Shown piece after piece: positions 5,680-11,216 of a stretch of 11,216 bases of DNA (positions are counted from its first letter, which is position 1; every line of letters starts with the position of its first letter). Made by a program: the position numbers and the translations under genes. This DNA is from Clostridia bacterium (lineage in GTDB: Bacteria > Bacillota_A > Clostridia > Oscillospirales > CAG-272): positions 1 to 11,216 of the forward strand of contig JAGAIH010000047.1 of assembly GCA_017626655.1 (NCBI GenBank), read 5' to 3'. The notes under the pieces are model-generated. The model was not told the origin of the DNA. It ran no database searches and worked only from the letters and a program-made list of their open reading frames with translations.

Positions 5680-7005
5680 ATGCGTATTGATTTCACGGCC
5701 CCCGTGGGCAAGATCAAGCCCATGCACGCCATCAACAACGCCCCCATGCACTGGACCTTCTGCGACGCCTTCCACTACCTCACCGAGGCAAAGATCCCCT
5801 ACGCCCGCCTCCACGATACGGGAGGACTGTTGGGCGGGGGCATCTTCGTGGATATCGCCAACATCTTCCCCCTGTTCCACGCCGATCCCACCGACCCGAA
5901 AAACTACGACTTCGGCTTCACTGACCACCTTCTCCGTGAGCTGTGCGCCGCGGGGGTCAAGCCCTTCTACCGCCTGGGCTGTACCATTGAAAATTACCAC
6001 CCCTCCATCGGTCCCCGCCGCAGTATCCCCCCGTCGGATCCCCACAAGTGGGCGGTAATCTGCGAGCATATCATCCGCCACTACAACGAGGGCTGGGCCG
6101 ACGGCTACCACATGGACATCGAGTACTGGGAGATCTGGAACGAGCCCGACAACGAGCCTGTGGCGGCCGAGAATCCCATGTGGAAGGGAACCATGGAGGA
6201 GTTCTTCACCCTTTACGAGGTGGCGGCCAACCACCTCAAGGCCCGCTTCCCCCGCCTCAAGATCGGGGGCTACGCCTCCTGCGGCTTCTACGAGATCCTC
6301 AACGCCGCCTCGGCGGCCCATTCGGGGGTGTCCTCGCGGACGGGGTACTTCATCGAATTCTTCGAGAGGTTCCTGACCCATATCACCACCGAGAGTCACA
6401 AGGCCCCCCTGGACTTCTTCTCCTGGCACACCTACGCGGGGATCGGCGAGAATATCGCCTTTGCCGCCTACGCCCGCGAGATGCTGGATAAGTTCGGCTT
6501 CACCGACACCGAGAGCATCCTCAACGAGTGGAACCCCGGCATCCACCGCCGCGGGACGCTTTCCGACGCCGCCCACATCGGCTCTATGATGGTGGCCCTC
6601 CAGAACTCCTCGGTGGACCTGCTCATGTACTATGACGGGAGCATCGAGTCCACCTACGGCGGTCTGTTCAATCCCCTCACCCGCACCCCCTTCAAGGCCT
6701 ACTACACCTTCTATGGCTTCGGTCAGCTCTACGGTCTGGGTTATCAGTACCCCATCGAGGATGCCGATCCCTGCGGGCGGCTCACCGATACGGTCTACGC
6801 CCTGGCCGCGGGCAACGCCGACGCCTCCAAGCGGGCAGTGCTTCTCTTCAATCTCGGCGGCGAGACGCAGGTCACCGCGCCCGAGGGCGAGTGGACCCTG
6901 CTCTTGCTGGACGATACCCACGACCTAACCCCCGTGGGAAGAGTGCGGGGCGGGGAGAGCTTTGGTTTGCCTGCCGAGGGAGCGGGGATGCTGGTGGCAG
7001 ACTGA
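5680..7005 (+). CDS. GH39-like glycoside hydrolase (clan GH-A), probably intracellular
   Basis: A 441-residue (beta/alpha)8 glycosidase. The motif YWEIWNEPDNE supplies the acid/base E155, and SILNEWNPG supplies the probable nucleophile E283. Both are placed as in GH39 beta-xylosidases and alpha-L-iduronidases. Other family-like features are ARLHDTGG near the N-terminus and FFSWHTYAG before the nucleophile. After the barrel, a short beta-rich C-terminal region (from about residue 370) ends the protein. There is no signal peptide, so the substrate is likely an imported oligosaccharide or glycoconjugate. Which sugar it releases cannot be read from the sequence. It starts 33 bp after the recG stop with a good AAAGGAG site and no intervening terminator, so it is probably cotranscribed with recG. 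It ends before a strong terminator. Confidence 0.82.
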   Translation: MRIDFTAPVGKIKPMHAINNAPMHWTFCDAFHYLTEAKIPYARLHDTGGLLGGGIFVDIANIFPLFHADPTDPKNYDFGFTDHLLRELCAAGVKPFYRLGCTIENYHPSIGPRRSIPPSDPHKWAVICEHIIRHYNEGWADGYHMDIEYWEIWNEPDNEPVAAENPMWKGTMEEFFTLYEVAANHLKARFPRLKIGGYASCGFYEILNAASAAHSGVSSRTGYFIEFFERFLTHITTESHKAPLDFFSWHTYAGIGENIAFAAYAREMLDKFGFTDTESILNEWNPGIHRRGTLSDAAHIGSMMVALQNSSVDLLMYYDGSIESTYGGLFNPLTRTPFKAYYTFYGFGQLYGLGYQYPIEDADPCGRLTDTVYALAAGNADASKRAVLLFNLGGETQVTAPEGEWTLLLLDDTHDLTPVGRVRGGESFGLPAEGAGMLVAD

Positions 7006-7041
7006 TCGGGAGAACTTTGGCTATCCCAATATCCAAATAGG

Positions 7042-7086
7042 AATCCCCCTTCGGTGTCCAACGGATACACCGCAGGGGGATTTTTT
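7042..7086 (+). terminator. Rho-independent terminator after the GH39-like gene
   Basis: The arms AATCCCCCTTCGGTGT and ACACCGCAGGGGGATT pair around a short loop, followed by TTTTTT. This ends the recG-glycosidase transcript. The loop side contains TCGGTGTCC, also found in the terminator at 7918-7967. Confidence 0.92.
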
Positions 7087-7115
7087 GCATGATAAAGGCC
7101 GTAGCCCCAAATGTG

Positions 7116-7550
7116 TTACTGTTGTGGCACCACCGAAATGATCCTCTTTTTCTGTTTCTCTGCTTTAGCCTTGTAGGTTGCCGCTCCTCCTGTGCTGTGT
7201 GTTACATAGGTAATCACGATTTGCGCTTGCTTCAGCATCCAATCGTTTCTTCGCGCAATGGCGAACCGAGGCGGTACGGTTTCCAAATCCTCGGGGTAGA
7301 CAGTTTCGGTTGGCTGATCGAAGGACAGGGGCTCCTGTGGCAAGGATGCCAGGACAACCGCGTATCGGATATGGGGATATGCTTTCTTTAGTTTTCTCAA
7401 TTCGGAAACGGCCATACGGTCAAAGTTTCCTTGATATCCGACAAGAAAATCATCCACGCCGTCTCTTGTAATCAAGTTTTCCAGAACGTTCCTCAATACA
7501 GGACGGACTGCGTCAGGGGTGTCCCGATGCCCAAAAAACGTACAAGTCAT
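7116..7550 (-). CDS. SLOG-family protein (DUF1273/YpsA-like), function unknown
   Basis: A 144-residue soluble protein with a Rossmann-like pattern. It opens with MTCTFFGHRDTP, the nucleotide-binding start of the SLOG superfamily. FLVGYQGNFDRMAVSELRKL, an IRYAVVLASLP strand, the ETVYPEDLETVPPRFAIARR segment and VTHSTGGAATYKAKAE at the end then follow. All are recognisable in clostridial DUF1273-type proteins. Members are thought to bind nucleotides or nucleotide-derived signals, but no activity can be assigned. AAGGAGG precedes the ATG. It is divergent from the small XRE regulator and, with it, is visibly less GC-rich than the neighbouring genes, which suggests separate acquisition. Its 3' end points toward the terminator at 7042-7086, whose A-rich opposite side gives only a weak reverse signal. 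Confidence 0.78.
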   Translation of the reverse strand: MTCTFFGHRDTPDAVRPVLRNVLENLITRDGVDDFLVGYQGNFDRMAVSELRKLKKAYPHIRYAVVLASLPQEPLSFDQPTETVYPEDLETVPPRFAIARRNDWMLKQAQIVITYVTHSTGGAATYKAKAEKQKKRIISVVPQQ

Positions 7551-7570
7551 AACAATCCTCCTTACTTTTG

Positions 7571-7584
7571 TGGGATATATCCCA
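7571..7584. promoter_or_regulatory. Operator-like palindrome O1 (TGGGATATATCCCA)
   Basis: This is a perfect 14 bp palindrome built from TGGGATA and TATCCCA half-sites. It lies immediately downstream of the predicted -10 box of the SLOG gene and covers its likely start point. That is a typical position for a repressor. The likely ligand is the XRE protein encoded next door; this is inference. Confidence 0.7.
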
Positions 7585-7612
7585 TTATATCACATTTTTT
7601 GTAAAATTGCGA
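7584..7612 (-). promoter_or_regulatory. Putative promoter of the SLOG gene
   Basis: On the - strand, TATAAT (7589-7584) lies a suitable distance before AAGGAGG and the ATG. The best -35 candidate at 17 bp is TCGCAA (7612-7607), a poor match. The promoter is therefore weak at -35, or depends on another factor. Operator-like palindromes overlap both ends. Confidence 0.5.
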
Positions 7613-7621
7613 TATATCCCA
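7608..7621. promoter_or_regulatory. Operator-like site O2 (TGCGATATATCCCA)
   Basis: This site is identical to O1 except at one position of the left half. It sits 37 bp from O1 and overlaps the -35 region of the SLOG promoter. O1 and O2 together bracket that promoter. Confidence 0.6.
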
Positions 7622-7628
7622 CACGATT

Positions 7629-7646
7629 TATCCCAAATTTGGGTAA
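7629..7646. promoter_or_regulatory. Operator-like palindrome O3 (TATCCCAAATTTGGGTAA)
   Basis: A perfect 12 bp palindrome CCCAAATTTGGG (7632-7643) is flanked so that it carries TATCCCA and the related half-site TGGGTA. It touches the only obvious -10-like hexamer (TAAAAT, 7644-7649) upstream of the XRE gene, so it could serve autoregulation. No good -35 box for that gene is visible. Confidence 0.5.
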
Positions 7647-7676
7647 AATAAAGAAAAAACGTGAGGAGGAAGTGCT

Positions 7677-7919
7677 ATGACCGCCAAAGAGGCTGTTGCC
7701 AAGCGCATATTGGAGTTGTGCGGTCAGCGAGGGATCGCCATAAACGCGTTGGCCAATATGGCCGGTGTGCCGCCGTCCACCGTGTACAGTATGCTGAACG
7801 CCAAGAGCAAGAACCCCGGCGTGATTTCGTTGCAGAAGCTATGCGACGGTTTGGAAATCTCCCTGCGAGAGTTTTTTGATAGTCCCTTGTTTGAGGGCTT
7901 GGAGCAGGAAATCAAATAA
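7677..7919 (+). CDS. Small XRE/Cro-type HTH transcriptional regulator
   Basis: An 80-residue protein that is almost entirely a lambda-repressor-like helix-turn-helix domain. An N-terminal helix (AVAKRILELCGQRGI) is followed by the HTH pair INALANMAGVPPSTVYSMLN, then KNPGVISLQKLCDGLEISLR and the short tail EFFDSPLFEGL. There is no extra ligand-binding or protease domain, so any signal would act through a partner or simple autoregulation. GAGGAGG (7663-7669) fixes the ATG. It is divergent from the SLOG gene and shares with it a 126 bp region carrying three operator-like palindromes. The stop codon is immediately followed by a terminator hairpin. Control of its own gene and the SLOG gene is inferred from position only. 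Confidence 0.9.
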   Translation: MTAKEAVAKRILELCGQRGIAINALANMAGVPPSTVYSMLNAKSKNPGVISLQKLCDGLEISLREFFDSPLFEGLEQEIK

Positions 7920-7967
7920 TCCCTCTGTCGGTGTCCCACAGGATGCCCGAAGGAGGGATTATTTTTT
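7918..7967 (+). terminator. Rho-independent terminator after the XRE regulator
   Basis: AATCCCTC (7918-7925) pairs with GAGGGATT (7953-7960). An inner TCGG/CCGA stem strengthens it, and ATTTTTT follows. It overlaps the stop codon of the regulator and separates the cassette from the cobalamin unit. It shares AATCCC, TCGGTGTCC and GGGATT with the terminator at 7042-7086. Confidence 0.88.
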
Positions 7968-7977
7968 GGTTCTCCCC

Positions 7978-8006
7978 TTTACATTTCCCCCCATTTGTGC
8001 TATAAT
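7978..8006 (+). promoter_or_regulatory. Sigma-A promoter of the cobalamin unit
   Basis: TTTACA (7978-7983), a 17 bp spacer and TATAAT (8001-8006) match the consensus at 11 of 12 positions. Transcription should start near 8013, exactly at the 5' edge of the riboswitch. Confidence 0.85.
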
Positions 8007-8012
8007 AACCCC

Positions 8013-8225
8013 GATGCCACGGGGAAGCGGGTGAAAATCCCGCACGAGCCCGTCGCCGTGTCGCGCCAGCCCTCCCACGAGGGTAGAAGGTCAGGTCTCA
8101 CCCCCGCCGCAAGGGGAACAGGGCCATTGGTCACGCCGTGCTTTCACGCCGCGACCGAGAAGGCCGATCTGCCCGCGCCCAGTCGAAATACCCGAGCATC
8201 CCGCGGGACAGGTCCCGCGGACACC
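8013..8225 (+). promoter_or_regulatory. Cobalamin riboswitch
   Basis: The leader contains the conserved landmarks of the B12 element in order. GCCACGGGGAAGCGGGTG and AAAATCCCGCACGAGCCCG (about 8016-8052) match the usual GGGAA-GGGTGAAAATCCC-C-CCCG core. GCCATTGG and AGAAGGCCG in the middle correspond to the GCCACTG and GGGAAGGC segments. AGTCGAAATACCCG (8181-8194) corresponds to the B12 box. A strong hairpin, CCGCGGGA-CAGG-TCCCGCGG (8201-8220), follows and is probably the P13 or switching stem. There is no T-tract between it and the ribosome-binding site at 8273-8279, so control is probably at translation initiation. The family normally turns expression off when adenosyl- or another cobalamin is bound. 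The end coordinate is approximate. Confidence 0.9.
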
Positions 8226-8289
8226 ACCGCAAACGCCGCGAGTGCCGGCAGGTTGGGAAAAATCAAAAACACAAAGGAGAAAACCAAGC

Positions 8290-8790
8290 ATGAACACAAA
8301 CAGCATGAAAAAGTGGCTGTCGTTCATCCTTTGCGTCGCGCTGATTGCGGCTATCGCGCTGACTGCCATGGGATGTACCGACAAGGGCCCCGAGACCCCC
8401 GAACTCCCCGAGACGAGCGGGGACGCAACCGTCACCACCGCCGAGGGCGGTACGGTCGCCGAAACACCTGATCCCAACGCGCCCACAATCAAGGGCGAGG
8501 GTGCCACCGTCTTCTACTTCAACGTAGTGGACAAGGACGGGAAGGAGACCAAGTTTGAGATCCACACCGACAAGACCACCGTGGGCGAGGCTCTTCTGGA
8601 GCTGGGCCTCATTGAGGGCGATATGGGCGACTATGGCCTCTACGTCAAGAAGGTCAACGGCATCACCGCCGAGTACGAGGTTGACGGCACCTACTGGGCC
8701 TTCTACGTCGGTGACGACTACGGCATGACCGGCGTGGATATGACCAACATCGAGCCCGGCGCGACCTACGCCTTCAAGGTGTCCAAGTGA
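8290..8790 (+). CDS. DUF4430 (transcobalamin-like) lipoprotein, putative cobalamin capture protein
   Basis: A 166-residue predicted lipoprotein. A KK-charged start is followed by a hydrophobic stretch and the lipobox LTAMGC, giving lipidation at C29 and anchoring outside the cytoplasmic membrane. Residues ~30-70 are a Thr/Glu/Pro-rich linker. From ~72 to the end is a DUF4430-like domain: a VFYFNVVDKDGKETKFEIHT strand pair, TTVGEALLELGLIEGDMGDY, YVKKVNGITAEYEVDG, TYWAFYVGDDYGMTGVD and a final EPGATYAFKV strand. DUF4430 resembles the C-terminal beta domain of animal transcobalamin and intrinsic factor. The gene lies directly under a cobalamin riboswitch and overlaps the next gene, so I infer capture of cobalamin or a relative. 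The start at 8290 follows AAAGGAG; an upstream ATG at 8242 would lie in the leader and spoil the signal peptide. Confidence 0.85.
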   Translation: MNTNSMKKWLSFILCVALIAAIALTAMGCTDKGPETPELPETSGDATVTTAEGGTVAETPDPNAPTIKGEGATVFYFNVVDKDGKETKFEIHTDKTTVGEALLELGLIEGDMGDYGLYVKKVNGITAEYEVDGTYWAFYVGDDYGMTGVDMTNIEPGATYAFKVSK

Positions 8791-9362
8791 GTACCGCGCC
8801 CGAGCAAAACGGACAGCCCAAGCGGGTCAGCCGCCGTAAAAAGGCCCTGCTGACCGTCTACGAGATCGTGGTCTTCGGTATGCTGGGGGCGGTCATGATG
8901 GTATCCGATCTCATTATGAACATCATCCCCAACGTCCACCTGGTGGGCGTGATGATCGTGGTGTTGACGGTCCTGTACCGCTGGAAGGCGCTGTTTCCCA
9001 TCTACATCTACGTCCTGCTCATCGGGCTTTCCGAGGGCATCGGCACCTGGTGGCTCCCTTACCTCTACGTCTGGACCCTTCTCTGGGGCATGGTCATGCT
9101 CCTGCCGAAAAAAATGCCCAAGTGGCTGGCCCCCATTGTCTACGCCGCGGTCTGCGGACTCCACGGCTTCGGCTTTGGACTGTGGTGGATCCCCTCCCAG
9201 ATGGCTCTCATGGGATTTTCCTTTGAGCAAGCCCTGGTCTGGTGGCAGTTCGGCTTCTATACCGCCGATATCCCCCACGGCATCGGGAATCTGGTGGGAA
9301 GTACCCTCATCATCCCCTTGGTGACCCTGATCCGTAAGCTGGATAAGCGACTGAAAGCGTAA
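8787..9362 (+). CDS. ECF transporter S component-like membrane protein, putative cobalamin/cobamide uptake
   Basis: A 191-residue integral membrane protein with about six hydrophobic segments, starting near residues 23-45, 49-63, 66-84, 87-104, 111-130 and 165-186. A basic N-terminal tail (PKRVSRRKK) precedes the first. The layout and motifs such as VSDLIMNIIPNVHLVGVMIV, KALFPIYIYVLL and WWLPYLYVWTLLWG recall clostridial ECF S components. No ATPase or EcfT gene is nearby, so it would use a shared module encoded elsewhere (group II). The GTG start overlaps the TGA stop of the lipoprotein gene (8787-8790), so translation is coupled and both proteins fall under the riboswitch. Substrate specificity is inferred from that context; the exact S-component family is not certain. 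Confidence 0.78.
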   Translation: MSTAPEQNGQPKRVSRRKKALLTVYEIVVFGMLGAVMMVSDLIMNIIPNVHLVGVMIVVLTVLYRWKALFPIYIYVLLIGLSEGIGTWWLPYLYVWTLLWGMVMLLPKKMPKWLAPIVYAAVCGLHGFGFGLWWIPSQMALMGFSFEQALVWWQFGFYTADIPHGIGNLVGSTLIIPLVTLIRKLDKRLKA

Positions 9363-9373
9363 AACATAAGAAA

Positions 9374-9410
9374 CCTCCCGTGAGCATAATGCTTGCGGGA
9401 GGCATTTTTT
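9374..9410 (+). terminator. Rho-independent terminator of the cobalamin unit
   Basis: CCTCCCG (9374-9380) pairs with CGGGAGG (9396-9402). The stem extends through GAGCAT/ATGCTT, and CATTTTTT follows. It lies 12 bp after the S-component stop codon. Confidence 0.93.
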
Positions 9411-9435
9411 GTGGGACGCAACGCGCAGTTTTTTT

Positions 9436-9505
9436 GTAGGGATGTACCTGTGTGTACGCCCGTGATACACAACAGGAAAGGGCACACACATAGGTGCGCC
9501 CCTAC
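9436..9505. repeat. GTAGGG-type inverted-repeat element, about 70 bp
   Basis: The left end GTAGGGATGTACCTGTGTG and the reverse complement of the right end, GTAGGGGCGCACCTATGTG, align over ~26 bp with a few differences, including a shared CGCCC or TGCCC edge. The middle is a short ATACACAACAGGA loop region. There is no coding capacity. Its GTAGGG ends match the start of the small repeat at 1485-1510, which suggests a repeat family spread between genes in this genome. Confidence 0.7.
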
Positions 9506-9526
9506 CGTCGCTCGGTTTAGAATGAT

Positions 9527-11216
9527 TTAGTCCTCAATAGCCGCCTTCTGGGTCAGCACGGCCCGCATGATGGCGGGATCGAACTTGGGCTTGCGGTCAT
9601 AGGTATACAGACCGTTGACCTCCTGCTCCACGTCGGTAAGCTGGGTGTAGCACAGAGCGCCCATCTTGGGGTGGAAGAGGATGGCCTCGGTGAGCCCCTT
9701 GAAGCGGGAGACGAACTCCTCCTCGGACATGGGCGCCTGGCCATAGCCCCAGCCCGCGTCCTCGGCGGGCGCCCAGCGGATGCCGCCGTATTCGGATACG
9801 AAGGTGGGATGCTCGGGCATGGACAGGGAGGGATTGAGCCAGTGGACGTCGTAGGTGCCGCCCTCCTTCAGAGGCTCCAGCTTCTTGGCGAAGACCTCGG
9901 GATTCTGCTCGTAGTCGTGGAGATCCATGATGTCGGTCAGCCCGTCGACGTGGACCCAGCCCGAGGCGTCGATGTACATACGGGTGGTGTCGTACTGACG
10001 GGTGACGGTAGCCAGGAAGCGAACGAATTGGCGGTCCTGGTTGGGCTGGGTCTCGTTGAGAGGACACCAGCCGATGATGGCGGGATGGTTGAAGTCGCGG
10101 GCCATGATCTCGCACCACTCGGGGAGGAAGTTCCGGTAGGCCGCGTCGCGGGAGATATCCAGGCACCAGTTGGCGTGCTCGCCCCAGACGATGTAGCCCT
10201 TCTTGTCGCAGAGAGACAGGAACAGAGGCTCGAAGACCTTCTGGTGGAGGCGGGCGCCGTTGAAGCCCATGGCCACCGAGCGGTCGATATCGGCCTCCAG
10301 CTCGGAGAGGGTGGAGGCGGTGTAGATGCCGTCGGGATAGAAGCCCTGGTCCAGCACCAATCTCTGGAAGACCGCCTTGCCGTTGAGGTAGAAGATGCCG
10401 TCGCGGCACTCGATCTTACGCATACCGAAGTAGGACTGTACGGTGTCCTCCCCCATGGTCAGGGTCAGGTCGTAGAGGCGGCCGTTGCCCACCTCCCACA
10501 GGTGCAGCTCGTCCAGTTCCACCTCCACCACGGCCTTGCCGCCGTGGACCACGGTGGTACCCACGCCCTGCTCCTTGCCGTCAAAGGAGGCCTTGGCGGT
10601 CAGGGTCATACCCTCGCCGCCCACAGCGTTCGCCTCGATGACCAGCTTCTTTCTCTCAATATCGGGGTAATACTTGGTGGAAGCGACGTAATCCATAGGC
10701 ACGCACTCCAGCCAGGTGGTCTGCCAGATACCCGTGGTGCGGGTGTAGGAGCAGCCGTGGGAGTGGTAAAGCATGGACTGCTTACCGCCGGGCTGAGTGC
10801 CGGTGCGGAGGTGATCGGTGACCCCCACGGTAATGGTGTTCTCGCCCTCCTTCAGGGCCTTGGTAATGTCAAAGGAGAAGGCCACGTAGCCGCCGATATG
10901 GTCGCCCATATACTGACCGTTGACCCACACCTTGGTGAAGTAGTCGCAGCCACCGATATGGAACAGGACCCGCTTGCCGGCCCACGCCTCGGGGAGGGTC
11001 AGAGTCTTGCGGTACCAAACCCCCTCGCAGAAGTCCTTGTCGCCGATGCCCGACAGCTCGCTCTCGCGGCAGAAGGGGACCGTGATGGTCTCGGAGAAGG
11101 GGGCGCCGTTCTGGTAACCGCGCTGTTCACCGGAAAGTCCTCGGTCGGTCCGGTACTCCCAGGGGCCGTTGAGGTTGAGCCAATTGGCGTCGCCGCGGTC
11201 AAACTGGGGGCGGGGA
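9527..11216 (-). CDS. Glycoside hydrolase family 2 enzyme (beta-galactosidase/beta-glucuronidase type), 5' partial
   Basis: The frame is open to the window edge and encodes 562 visible residues; only a short N-terminal piece seems missing. Visible residues ~10-140 are the jelly-roll sugar-binding domain (ANWLNLNGPWEY, GVWYRKTLTLP, CDYFTKVWVNGQYMGDHIGG). An immunoglobulin-like GH2 domain follows, then a TIM barrel from about 290. The acid/base glutamate is in IIGWCPLNETQ (E388 of the visible chain) and the nucleophile in FVSEYGG (E475). The chain ends shortly after the barrel without the extra C-terminal domains of large LacZ proteins, so it is a short-form GH2. Whether it acts on galactosides, glucuronides or mannosides cannot be decided. 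A GTG at 10930 is internal, because clear GH2 sequence lies upstream of it. No terminator hairpin with T-tract is visible just after its stop. Confidence 0.93.
   Translation of the reverse strand, partial: PRPQFDRGDANWLNLNGPWEYRTDRGLSGEQRGYQNGAPFSETITVPFCRESELSGIGDKDFCEGVWYRKTLTLPEAWAGKRVLFHIGGCDYFTKVWVNGQYMGDHIGGYVAFSFDITKALKEGENTITVGVTDHLRTGTQPGGKQSMLYHSHGCSYTRTTGIWQTTWLECVPMDYVASTKYYPDIERKKLVIEANAVGGEGMTLTAKASFDGKEQGVGTTVVHGGKAVVEVELDELHLWEVGNGRLYDLTLTMGEDTVQSYFGMRKIECRDGIFYLNGKAVFQRLVLDQGFYPDGIYTASTLSELEADIDRSVAMGFNGARLHQKVFEPLFLSLCDKKGYIVWGEHANWCLDISRDAAYRNFLPEWCEIMARDFNHPAIIGWCPLNETQPNQDRQFVRFLATVTRQYDTTRMYIDASGWVHVDGLTDIMDLHDYEQNPEVFAKKLEPLKEGGTYDVHWLNPSLSMPEHPTFVSEYGGIRWAPAEDAGWGYGQAPMSEEEFVSRFKGLTEAILFHPKMGALCYTQLTDVEQEVNGLYTYDRKPKFDPAIMRAVLTQKAAIED

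Noticed and set aside
5086..6921. A 611-codon open frame on the - strand opposite recG and the GH39-like gene
   Set aside because: It crosses two real genes on the other strand, has no recognisable domain and no ribosome-binding site. It reflects third-position GC bias.
7995..8471. A 158-codon + strand frame across the leader of the lipoprotein gene
   Set aside because: It lies over the cobalamin riboswitch and out of frame with the lipoprotein. Its composition is explained by the structured RNA.
9597..10409. A 270-codon - strand frame inside the GH2 gene
   Set aside because: It is out of frame with the GH2 catalytic motifs and has an Arg/Pro/Leu-rich composition typical of a shifted reading frame.
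10485..10670. A short + strand frame opposite the GH2 gene
   Set aside because: Ser/Thr/Pro-rich shadow inside a well-supported GH2 coding region.

Overview
The window comes from a GC-rich endospore-forming Firmicute, most likely a gut Clostridia of the Oscillospiraceae type. This rests on the spoIIAB-sigF forespore module, a Firmicutes-type ymdB, many short GC-rich palindromic repeats between genes, and a collection of intracellular glycoside hydrolases. Assignment below class level is inference. No rRNA, tRNA, CRISPR array or transposase gene is visible.

Left part (1-3272). The end of the spoIIA operon (probable spoIIAA tail, spoIIAB, sigF) runs on the + strand, with a small inverted-repeat element inserted between spoIIAB and sigF. 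A bidirectional terminator separates it from two - strand genes: a YmdB-type metallophosphoesterase and a signal-less Amidase_3 (N-acetylmuramoyl-L-alanine amidase). A ~300 bp MITE-like element with long terminal inverted repeats fills the space between those two genes.

Middle (3266-7086). The amidase and recG are divergent. They are driven by two perfect TTGACA-17-TATAAT promoters that face each other, with -10 boxes only 8 bp apart. The recG leader carries a tandem array of mini-hairpins spaced by ATTTCAC, and the last hairpin holds the recG ribosome-binding site. recG is followed, probably in one transcript, by an intracellular GH39-like glycosidase and a strong terminator.

Right part (7087-11216). 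A compact, more AT-rich cassette holds a SLOG/DUF1273-like protein (- strand) divergent from a small XRE-type repressor. The shared intergenic region has repeated TGGGATA/TATCCCA operator-like palindromes, and similar terminators bound the cassette. Next is a B12-responsive unit: a consensus promoter, a cobalamin riboswitch, a lipoprotein with a transcobalamin-like DUF4430 domain, and a translationally coupled membrane protein resembling an ECF S component. I infer a cobalamin (or cobamide) capture-and-uptake pair. A terminator and a GTAGGG-type inverted repeat separate it from a GH2 glycoside hydrolase on the - strand, whose N-terminus lies beyond the window.

The strongest leads are the face-to-face promoters with the hairpin-array leader at the amidase/recG junction, the riboswitch-controlled DUF4430 lipoprotein plus S-component pair, and the self-contained SLOG/XRE regulatory cassette.
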